Below the pieces are notes generated by a model. The model saw only the letters and a program-made list of their open reading frames with translations, had not been told where the DNA came from and searched no databases. Both the position numbers and the translations under genes were made by a program. Of a DNA stretch of 42,912 nt, positions 9,101-15,026 are shown one piece after another. This DNA is from Chlamydiota bacterium (GTDB taxonomy: Bacteria; Chlamydiota; Chlamydiia; Chlamydiales; 2-12-FULL-49-11), in the NCBI GenBank assembly GCA_947478685.1, contig CANJWO010000010.1:1-42912 (forward strand), read 5' to 3'. Each line of letters starts with the position of its first letter. The first letter of the stretch is position 1.

Positions 9101-9807
9101 TTTCCTGTCCCTGCATAAGGATCGGAAGGATCTTGATAAATCAGGGTGACGTTGTAATCTCCCATATCGTCAACGAGCATCGCTGGCGGCTCCCATATAG
9201 AGTCTCCTGCTGCAACATTTGGTGTTGGGGCAGAGCTACTTGGATAGATAAGGATCATCGGGATTGGATCAGAGAAGATTGCAAGGGGAGCCTCGTTTGC
9301 ATAGTTACCGCAGGCGGCGCTATAGGCGGCATCGGGAGCTAAATAGGGATAGGGGAGGGTTATTTGAATCCCTCGAGTATTTGGATTGGAATTTGGAACA
9401 TTTGGCGGTGATGAATAGGCAAGTATTATCGGATCTGCAATGACAGGGGCCTGTTGAAATACCGGAGACGGCCATACTTGTGTGTTATTTGGTCCCGGTG
9501 TTGCATTTTGGTCGACAAAGTAGCCATTTTCACCGGTCTCTTCTATCCCTGTGGCCCATAACATAGCACCACCCATCCATGAATGGAGTCTGTATGGAGG
9601 CGATAGGGGAGCTCCAGTATAGGTTGTCACGCTCACTTTATTCGGAGCTGCTACGCGTGGATAGTAGGCTTCGTTTTGTAGGCCATTTGCATCCTCATTT
9701 ATTATCTGAAAGTAGGCGGCTCCTGCCTGAATGGGAGTTTCTGCATTCAATGTACAATTACATAGAGGAAGGGTAGCAAGAAGTAGTGAGGTGCTGATAA
9801 GTTTCAA
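6187..9807 (-). CDS. Secreted GH81-family endo-beta-1,3-glucanase
   Basis: 1206-aa exported enzyme. Residues 1-22 are a signal peptide ending in LNA. The catalytic region (about 740-960) has GH81 hallmarks: GVADAFNDHHYQYGWW, with the conserved Asp at 787, then FDQWAGHGWADG and GHNENSIGEALQAY (892-897) followed by LWGAATG. GH81 enzymes are inverting endo-1,3-beta-glucanases known from fungi, plants-associated microbes and some bacteria. In the usual QESSSEA motif the first Glu appears here as Asn893, with Glu892 one place earlier and Glu897 kept. The protein is longer than typical, with a large N-terminal beta-rich part. The start is TTG with a perfect AGGAGGT Shine-Dalgarno 6-7 bp upstream. 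It is followed by the MOMP-like porin. It is very unusual for chlamydiae as far as I know. Confidence 0.88.
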   Translation of the reverse strand: MKLISTSLLLATLPLCNCTLNAETPIQAGAAYFQIINEDANGLQNEAYYPRVAAPNKVSVTTYTGAPLSPPYRLHSWMGGAMLWATGIEETGENGYFVDQNATPGPNNTQVWPSPVFQQAPVIADPIILAYSSPPNVPNSNPNTRGIQITLPYPYLAPDAAYSAACGNYANEAPLAIFSDPIPMILIYPSSSAPTPNVAAGDSIWEPPAMLVDDMGDYNVTLIYQDPSDPYAGTGNGSYIKATIVQGSPYVFFECCGVGYVPITNQITASSAVTGLIIPPTSPASVSGLTDIQYVLLGGVQIDPGQFAENTTLNPINTDPTASAGQACYTTWALYFNNTAASFTPDNSTTAPQNSYLTINNTSTPFYFVMAALPTVFQYPYVPTVTQTFANAYSTYAQYSGVSLATYANALGQYAFNFVTNTAVSYAVTNNSIVNTTFTPTLAQPYGPTTVCSTTNTVMCLMPHQYQNQVFDQNTSLSPTVLPSPHSTWAAFIPGGAASNLYWDIRGNLYSILGSSFTTRYVFSNFLATMPPPAWLDTVTLGGSPYTTIASYGTVSIGQLLFDSLDNEYVSNLANSAYAPWNTAYTGYDKGIYDVGKTLAKDAKQLGLLLQYILGYNDNNSNSGSPTYNFFGNGTQPVQGDFGPSNFYSSGFTSLYEQQYNNPFANIPTRPGAFDQFSGINPLPTMIQALSTGLQSSVMGSAGPPILAGVEGAITPYFAVLPTPCTGGNQLSHYAYYDTVANLVMLYPSAGTPSFSTPWPGRKGTLPAPVGLGGVFESFGVADAFNDHHYQYGWWVSAAALAVIYDGSWSSPPAANPYGSSNAPWGDPTNYGAAIDQLIKDIGYDPSVTDWYSDTNNVMQFAKMNFFDQWAGHGWADGIQATIAGGNAGHNENSIGEALQAYASIILWGAATGRQDVVNLGIYLYTTCSYAMDSYFFDKNLNFVPISTGGAATFVPTVTATGNPFYTFGSNYWNYTIANTSDGNLTSGTPKIVQGAILYSADFGQTPQNVKVINAFPCNSYALVFGRNKAYLNHWNAAMDTTDFCSTISPTSNSAWNTAFVSNINMLRALGGNTNALGIPGSSCPNSGISPYAGMVQIFTSQTSGNPPWGETGDAYTDPGQSINEVLHFLHILDHYGTPDWNYYGYSGSGFAFTAAFTKNSTTTYFAFNPTFSSITVQFYNVSDNTAVTGTSMTVGPKSWAHTESP

Positions 9808-9834
9808 AAAAAACCTCCTTTTGAGTGACTTATC

Positions 9835-9863
9835 AATATATATTAATTTTTATATTATATCAA
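9835..9863 (-). promoter_or_regulatory. Sigma70-type promoter of the GH81-porin operon
   Basis: On the minus strand TTGATA (9863-9858) and TATATT (9840-9835) are separated by exactly 17 bp, about 28 bp before the TTG start and upstream of the AGGAGGT ribosome site. The gap to the preceding cfa gene is only 83 bp, so this would give the glucanase and porin their own transcription start. Confidence 0.55.
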
Positions 9864-9890
9864 TCGAGGAGTCTAATAGTTTTTTGAAAG

Positions 9891-11051
9891 TTAACGGACG
9901 GTTTCGTAGCCGCCGGGGACGCCTGATTTGGAGAGGACGACTTGCCAGAGTTGGATTGATCTTGATCTGAAAGCGCCTGCACATGATAGAAGGTAGTATT
10001 TCCACATTCGATAAAATTGGGGAGGGTAGGAGTTTTTTAGTGTGGGCCAAGCTGCATTGAAGTTTGAAAACCAGGCCATTAGAGTTTTGTCATAATCGGG
10101 GCCAAAATTGTGCCAATCTTCCATGATGAAAAGTCCTTCAATCGAGTTGCCAATTTGGCCGATCGAGGGGAGTTGGCCGCCAGGAAAGATATATTTATTG
10201 ATCCAGAGATCACAAGTGAGGAGGGATATATTGCTCCCAATCGTGTGAAGCATTAGCATCCCATTTTCGTTTAAGCAATTATGGCAAATCTCCATGAACT
10301 CTCTGTAGTTCTTTGCGCCGACATGCTCAAACATTCCAATCTCGACAACTCTGTCGAATTTCTCTTTAACATCTCTATAGTCTTGAACGCGAACATCTAC
10401 AGGAAGATCTTTGCAATTCTCTTTTGCAAGAAGCGCCTGATTCTCTGATAGAGTGATTGCAATAACTTTTACTCCGTAGTTTTTTGCTACATACTTTGAA
10501 AAGCCTCCCCAGCCGCAACCAATATCGAGTAAGGTCATGCCAGGTTTAAGGCTTAGTTTTCTTGCTATGAGATCAAATTTGGCTATTTGGGCCTCATCTA
10601 ATGTTTTGGCATCTTTCCAATAGCCGCAACTATATGCCATCGTTTGGCCTAACATCTCTTCATAGAGCTCATTACCAAGTTGATAGTGCGCATGTATTAC
10701 GTCCATGCTTCCCGATCTGCTCTGTCTATTGAATAGTTTTGTCTTGAAATAGGTCCAATAAAAAGCAAAAGTTGGTTTAAATTGAGCTTCAATATTAGAT
10801 TTTAAAATGTGATAGATGCATTGATCTACAGCACCCGAATCCCACCAACCTTCCATGTAGCTTTCGCCAAATCCAAGTGACTGATCATCTAACACTCTGT
10901 CATAAAAACGGTTGTCATGTACTTGAATGTCCCACGGCTGATTTCCATTTATTTGAATACCGGCGATGCTTGTCATTTCAGTTACAAACTTTTCTGCATC
11001 CGATGCAAAAATAGTACTTAAAATAGAGCAGGCTAATAAGTATTTCTTCAT
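9891..11051 (-). CDS. cfa: Cyclopropane-fatty-acyl-phospholipid synthase with N-terminal signal-like segment
   Basis: 386-aa protein matching E. coli Cfa over nearly its whole length. It transfers a methylene from SAM to unsaturated acyl chains of membrane phospholipids. Visible landmarks: the N-terminal Cfa domain (IQINGNQPWDIQV, LGFGESYMEGWW), the SAM site LLDIGCGWGG, the catalytic MFEHVG and LHTIGS motifs, and the C-terminal SCAGAFRSRSIQLWQ holding the conserved Cys. The oddity is the N-terminus, MKKYLLACSILSTIFASDA, which looks like a Sec signal peptide or anchor, although the enzyme needs cytosolic SAM. The ATG at 11051 lacks a strong Shine-Dalgarno; a TTG at 11090 would add 13 basic and hydrophobic residues. 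It lies 83 bp upstream of the glucanase gene. Confidence 0.93.
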   Translation of the reverse strand: MKKYLLACSILSTIFASDAEKFVTEMTSIAGIQINGNQPWDIQVHDNRFYDRVLDDQSLGFGESYMEGWWDSGAVDQCIYHILKSNIEAQFKPTFAFYWTYFKTKLFNRQSRSGSMDVIHAHYQLGNELYEEMLGQTMAYSCGYWKDAKTLDEAQIAKFDLIARKLSLKPGMTLLDIGCGWGGFSKYVAKNYGVKVIAITLSENQALLAKENCKDLPVDVRVQDYRDVKEKFDRVVEIGMFEHVGAKNYREFMEICHNCLNENGMLMLHTIGSNISLLTCDLWINKYIFPGGQLPSIGQIGNSIEGLFIMEDWHNFGPDYDKTLMAWFSNFNAAWPTLKNSYPPQFYRMWKYYLLSCAGAFRSRSIQLWQVVLSKSGVPGGYETVR

Positions 11052-11093
11052 AAACTTTTTAATAATTAATTTACGAAAAAAAGACAACAATAA

Positions 11094-11621
11094 TTATTGA
11101 ATTGAGGTTATTACATCTTTAATAAGAGAGTCTAAAAGAACTAGGTATGCGTCAGATTCATGCCTATTAGAATGTTCGAGTTTCTTATAATAAATAGTTT
11201 GTAATTGGGTCTGAAGGAGGAGTTTTAGTTGAGATCTTAATTCTATGCATTGCTCAGGGGTCTGTCTAGTTAAAGAGGCTTTGAAACAAGGGATGGCACA
11301 ATCTCGGATTTTTTCGATTCTGAATAGGATTTCAGTGGGAATGCATTCAGATGCTATGATGTTTGCGCAGTCTATTTCTATGGCTGTTTCGGGGGGGATA
11401 GGAATTGGTATGCCTGGAGTTGAGTTTGACAACTTCTGATAAATTTGACCTATTCGCCAATTAATAGAGTTTCGTAAAAAATCAAGGCGATCTGTAGGGC
11501 ATATTTTGATCGATTCATATTTAATTAGATTTAAATGACGTAGCGCAAGAGAATCGTCATAAGAGATTTGGTGGTATTTTACTATTAAAGCTTCGGTGGG
11601 TGAGGGTGGTTTTAGCTGCAT
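11094..11621 (-). CDS. Unknown protein, 175 aa
   Basis: I do not recognise a family. It is a soluble, probably helical protein with no signal peptide or membrane segment; it has a proline stretch (GIPIPIPPETAIE) at about residues 70-82, several cysteines, and a helical C-terminal half. The ATG at 11621 lacks an obvious Shine-Dalgarno. It ends just upstream of cfa on the same strand and is likely co-transcribed with it. Confidence 0.5.
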   Translation of the reverse strand: MQLKPPSPTEALIVKYHQISYDDSLALRHLNLIKYESIKICPTDRLDFLRNSINWRIGQIYQKLSNSTPGIPIPIPPETAIEIDCANIIASECIPTEILFRIEKIRDCAIPCFKASLTRQTPEQCIELRSQLKLLLQTQLQTIYYKKLEHSNRHESDAYLVLLDSLIKDVITSIQ

Positions 11622-11691
11622 ATGACAAACAAATCTATATTAGGGATGAGTTTAATGCAACTGCTTTGTTAATAGCGCGTTATACTGCTGG

Positions 11692-12540
11692 CTATTTTAA
11701 TGCAAGTCGCTTAAATCCGGATACCACTTTCGAGACAAGAACGAAGCGTTCTAGAAAGACTTGGGGAAGCCATCTTGGGAAAGTTATGAAAGAACTTCTT
11801 AGCCAACCAGGGTTTAATAAGCTTATCGGTTTTTTATTTCCTGAGACAACAAGGGTCGGGATATGAAGGTTTGAAGCGAGGTGACAAAGATCTGATTCAG
11901 GGCCGATGAAAAAACCGGATTCATAGATTATGCTGGCTCCAAGAGAGATATTTTCTTTGGAAAGAAAAATGGGATCAAATCCTGATTTTCGGACCTCTTC
12001 TCCAATTTTTTCATATTTTTTTGGAATATGTGAGGAGGGGAGGATTGCTACCCTTTTTTTGTAACGTCTATGAAGAAGATGTGAGGGGGCAGCTAGCCCA
12101 TTATTTTTTGAGTGGTCCCGTGCCTTAAGAAGAGAGGAGATGGCTAGGGCAACATTATCAACCATCGGGATCTGTTTATTAAAGACAAGATCACAGGCAG
12201 TTAGTGGGGGATGTGTATATTTTGAGTAGGTAGGATAGAAAATAGAGAGCATCGGTTTACAACTTCCTGAGAGGTTTTTTGCAATCTCTTTTGCGTAATA
12301 TGTCCCATCATATTGGAGGATGACAAGGTCAAATTTTGAGAGTTCGGATTCGAGGTTTTCAAGCTTGATACGGGGTGAAAAGGTGTAGCCTTGAAACCAA
12401 TCAGCAAGCTCGTGAAGTTTGTCGTGGTAGGTGATTACATTTGCCCCCTCAGAGCAAAGTCTATGAGTTGCAACCATCATCATAAGGCCATCACTGATGG
12501 TCTCAGAACAAATAATTGCGACCTGTTTTACATGTATCAA
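11692..12540 (-). CDS. Glycosyltransferase family 9-like (heptosyltransferase-type) protein
   Basis: 282-aa protein resembling GT9 ADP-heptose:LPS heptosyltransferases, which add heptose to the LPS core on the inner face of the cytoplasmic membrane. The C-terminal half has GFFIGPESDLCHLASNLHIPTLVVSGN, matching the family's nucleotide-sugar site (usual form GxDSGxxHLAxAxxxPxxxLFG), and AILPSSHIPKKY resembles the preceding beta-alpha unit. It is short for the family (about 350 aa), with a reduced N-terminal domain, so donor or activity may differ. The start TTG overlaps the TGA of the upstream GroEL-like gene as TTGA and has a GGAG about 9 bp upstream. I am confident of the fold and less so of the substrate. 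Confidence 0.6.
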   Translation of the reverse strand: MIHVKQVAIICSETISDGLMMMVATHRLCSEGANVITYHDKLHELADWFQGYTFSPRIKLENLESELSKFDLVILQYDGTYYAKEIAKNLSGSCKPMLSIFYPTYSKYTHPPLTACDLVFNKQIPMVDNVALAISSLLKARDHSKNNGLAAPSHLLHRRYKKRVAILPSSHIPKKYEKIGEEVRKSGFDPIFLSKENISLGASIIYESGFFIGPESDLCHLASNLHIPTLVVSGNKKPISLLNPGWLRSSFITFPRWLPQVFLERFVLVSKVVSGFKRLALK

Positions 12541-13466
12541 AAATGACTCTCCACAATTAAGGCTTCCGAAAGGAGAATTGATATGGTAGCAGGAAGCGCA
12601 TATTTAAGTGCATAACTAATCACTTCCGGAGAACTAATCGGAGGGGAAAATTGTATGGCCCATTTGTATGCTGAGTTAATAATTTTTGATGCCGGATCAT
12701 CAGTAGTGTTCAAAGAAAATGCAAATAGGGTGTGCTCGTTTTTTGATTTTTTTCCAATAAATATTTTTTTAGAATTGCCAAGATCAGCTATTCGGGCATC
12801 TTTTGAGACTATAGTTCCATTTGTTGCTCTAGCAACCTCTTGAAGGAATTGGGCTTGTCGCTCTTTTGATCCAGGTGCTTTAATAACATAAACGTTCATT
12901 CTTCCCTGAAGCTTATTGATAGTTAAAGTAGAAAGGGTGTCTCCATCAATGTTGTTCGCAATAATAAGGAGAGGGTGATTCGATGATTGGATCTCCTGTA
13001 AAAGGGGCAAAAGATCGTGAGGTGAGGTGATGCTTTTATCGATGATTAAAACTCTTGCATCGTCAAGCTCTTCTGTCATTGAGTCGGAATCAATGTGGAG
13101 CCCGTCATCTCTAACTAACTGAATTGGAGGTGTAGCTTTCTCAAGAGAGTCTAAAATTAGATTAGATGTGCTTTCCAGATCTTCTATTAAACCAATAGGG
13201 CTATATTTAAGAGATTCTTCAGCCATTTTATAGAGGAGCAAGGATACAAAAATCGCCCCCTCACCACATTCTCTTATCATTTTTTTTGCAGCTTCCCGCA
13301 TAAAGGAGAGGCCACTATCTAAAAAAGGATCTGCTGATTCGAGTTTTTGAGAGAGATCAGATTCATCTGTGGTCATTTGAAAAAGGGCATCATGACCGAA
13401 CTTCAATCCTGCTAGTAAACGAGATCTAGCATCTTCTCCAAATAAGATATTTTTTCCCTCTTCCAT
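12537..13466 (-). CDS. Compact, divergent GroEL-like protein (GroEL3 type)
   Basis: 309-aa relative of the chaperonin GroEL (normally about 545 aa). The N-terminal FGEDARSRLLAGL matches FGNDARVKMLRGV. The apical stretch ARVLIIDKSITSPHDLLPLL, then PLLIIANNIDGDTLSTL, KLQGRMNVYVIKAPG and ATNGTIVSKD match GroEL closely. The nucleotide site is lost: the TLGPKGRNV loop is absent and GDGTTTAT is replaced by GEGAIFVS (69-75). Much of the C-terminal equatorial domain is missing, so a working ATP-driven ring is unlikely. Chlamydiaceae carry a divergent GroEL3 next to murF; here it is about 5 kb from murF, which fits rearrangement by the inserted GH16 region. It is probably co-transcribed with rsmI upstream. 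Confidence 0.8.
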   Translation of the reverse strand: MEEGKNILFGEDARSRLLAGLKFGHDALFQMTTDESDLSQKLESADPFLDSGLSFMREAAKKMIRECGEGAIFVSLLLYKMAEESLKYSPIGLIEDLESTSNLILDSLEKATPPIQLVRDDGLHIDSDSMTEELDDARVLIIDKSITSPHDLLPLLQEIQSSNHPLLIIANNIDGDTLSTLTINKLQGRMNVYVIKAPGSKERQAQFLQEVARATNGTIVSKDARIADLGNSKKIFIGKKSKNEHTLFAFSLNTTDDPASKIINSAYKWAIQFSPPISSPEVISYALKYALPATISILLSEALIVESHF

Positions 13467-13493
13467 AAGAGATCATAATATACGGAGAGCGAT

Positions 13494-14147
13494 TTATTCT
13501 GAAGAGAGAAGGAGGACGTATTCGCCACGGATCGATCGGTCTTTTAAGAGTTCGTATAGAGTGCTCGCTTTTCCTTGAAAAAGAGTTTCGTGAATTTTTG
13601 TAAGCTCTTTTGCAATAGAAACATTAAATGTTTCTGGTAGTTTTTTAAGAGTTTTAAGAAGTCTGTGAGGAGATTCAAAAAAAATGGAGGAGCCTGAAAA
13701 AGAGGAGGCTTTGTCAATTGCTTTTAGGATTTCACCATTTTTCTTTGGAAAAAAGCCTAAAAATTGAAATGAGGTGGTAGGCATACCGCTCAGGGCAAGG
13801 GCAGTTACTATTGAAGATGGTCCCGGAATACAGGTTACAGGGAGACTCTCTTTTTGACAGCGCTTGACGAGCATCGATCCCGGATCGGAGATTGTTGGCA
13901 TACCGGCATCGGATACAAGGGCGATCTTTTTTCCCTCACGCAAATGTCCAATGACCATATCTTCTTTAGATTTTTCATTGAATCCATGAAAACTAAATGC
14001 CTTAGCTTGGATCTCGTAATGAGTAAGAAGTTTTTTAGTTCGTCTAGTATCTTCGCATAAGATATAGTCAACATTTTTTAATGTAGATAGGGCGCGTAGT
14101 GTAATGTCTTCTAAATTGCCGATCGGCGTTGCAACTATATATAGCAT
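13494..14147 (-). CDS. rsmI: 16S rRNA (cytidine-1402-2'-O)-methyltransferase
   Basis: 217-aa tetrapyrrole-methylase-fold enzyme that 2'-O-methylates C1402 of 16S rRNA with SAM. Clear family motifs: LYIVATPIGNLEDITLRAL at the start, CEDTRRTKKLL, LVSDAGMPTISDPG and CIPGPSSIVTALALSG, FLGFFPKK, FFESPHRL and the closing IRGEYVLLL. It is shorter than E. coli RsmI (286 aa), because the C-terminal helical domain is absent, as in chlamydial versions I recall. It starts just downstream of tRNA-Cys on the same strand and may share its transcript. Confidence 0.95.
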   Translation of the reverse strand: MLYIVATPIGNLEDITLRALSTLKNVDYILCEDTRRTKKLLTHYEIQAKAFSFHGFNEKSKEDMVIGHLREGKKIALVSDAGMPTISDPGSMLVKRCQKESLPVTCIPGPSSIVTALALSGMPTTSFQFLGFFPKKNGEILKAIDKASSFSGSSIFFESPHRLLKTLKKLPETFNVSIAKELTKIHETLFQGKASTLYELLKDRSIRGEYVLLLSSE

Positions 14148-14169
14148 GTTGATGTTGATCCAAAAAGGT

Positions 14170-14240
14170 AGGTGGTACCCGGATTTGAACCGGGGATGGA
14201 AGCTTTGCAGGCTTCTGCCTTACCACTTGGCTATACCACC
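14170..14240 (-). tRNA. tRNA-Cys (GCA)
   Basis: Read on the minus strand, the 7-bp acceptor stem GGTGGTA pairs with TACCACC, the D-arm reads GCCAAGTGGTAAGGC, the anticodon stem GAAGC/GCTTC encloses CTGCAAA (anticodon GCA) and the T-arm contains GGTTCAAATCC. The discriminator base is U, as expected for tRNA-Cys. CCA is not encoded. The length is 71 nt. Confidence 0.97.
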
Positions 14241-14251
14241 ACCATTCAACC

Positions 14252-14280
14252 ATTATTAAACAAAGGGATGAAACCGTCAA
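14252..14280 (-). promoter_or_regulatory. Promoter of tRNA-Cys (and possibly rsmI-groEL3)
   Basis: On the minus strand TTGACG (14280-14275) is followed after 17 bp by AATAAT (14257-14252), about 11 bp before the tRNA 5' end. The -35 box abuts the ATG of the divergent TVP38-type gene. Confidence 0.55.
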
Positions 14281-14281
14281 T

Positions 14282-14953
14282 ATGAAGTTTTTACCACTGG
14301 GCTTATTATTTATTGTAGTCTATCTCTTTTATTGGTTCTTTGGCTTTGACTATCTAAGGTGGGAGGCGATTCCACAGTTCCAACAGATTGTCCAAACTTC
14401 AATCTTTCGGGCGATACTTATTTTTATTTCGGTCTATATTGTTTATGCAATAGCCTCCATTCCTGGATTGCTAATCCTCGATGTTGTTGCCGGTATCGTG
14501 TTCGGTCAATTTATCGGCTTGATGATTGCCTGGCTTTCGGCTACCACAGCAGCAGTAATTGTCTTTATGTCAGTACGTTATGCGTTTTCAAAAGAAGATA
14601 AAGTTGATGCTCCTAAAAATCATCGCCTCATGAAACGGATCAGAGAAGGGTTCAATAAACACGCCTCCAATTATCTCCTATTTGTAAGGCTGGTCCCTTG
14701 CATGCCTTTTGGTTTAGTCAATATCTCCCTTGGGTTTCTAAAAGTTCAGCCCACCACTTTTGTTTGGACCACACTTTTAGGCATTCTCCCCGTCTCATTT
14801 CTCTACACCCATGCTGGAGCAGGTATCTCCGAAATCATAAATAGGGAGGGTCCCATCTCGGCCGGTGTTTTAATGAACCGCTATGTCGTTGTCTCATTAA
14901 TAGGGCTAAGTCTTCTCGCTCTACTTCCTATTCTAATTAAGAAAAAGAAATGA
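14282..14953 (+). CDS. TVP38/TMEM64 (DedA-superfamily) membrane protein
   Basis: 223-aa polytopic inner-membrane protein. Hydrophobic segments lie near residues 2-22, 38-60, 64-90, 135-160 and 195-217. The central SIPGLLILDVVAGIVFGQFIG and the later NYLLFVRLVPCMPFGLVNISLGFLKVQPTTF are the two re-entrant or conserved elements of the SNARE-associated/VTT domain, including the F-x-R-x-x-P signature. DedA-superfamily members act in membrane homeostasis, several as undecaprenyl-phosphate or phospholipid translocases; the role of this one is unknown. It starts 41 bp from the divergent tRNA-Cys. Confidence 0.85.
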   Translation: MKFLPLGLLFIVVYLFYWFFGFDYLRWEAIPQFQQIVQTSIFRAILIFISVYIVYAIASIPGLLILDVVAGIVFGQFIGLMIAWLSATTAAVIVFMSVRYAFSKEDKVDAPKNHRLMKRIREGFNKHASNYLLFVRLVPCMPFGLVNISLGFLKVQPTTFVWTTLLGILPVSFLYTHAGAGISEIINREGPISAGVLMNRYVVVSLIGLSLLALLPILIKKKK

Positions 14954-15026
14954 TTAGTTTAATAATTATGAAAATGTTAAATTAACTTTAATAATTATAA
15001 TATTAATTAATAATGGTTAATTTATT

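Noticed and set aside
9891..11090. Lipoprotein signal in the Cfa N-terminus (LLAC)
   Set aside because: The Cys is at position 8, too early for a normal lipobox; a Sec signal or anchor is the better reading.
11600..11866. 88-aa plus-strand frame over the GT9-like gene end
   Set aside because: Antisense to a recognisable gene end and without a domain or ribosome site.
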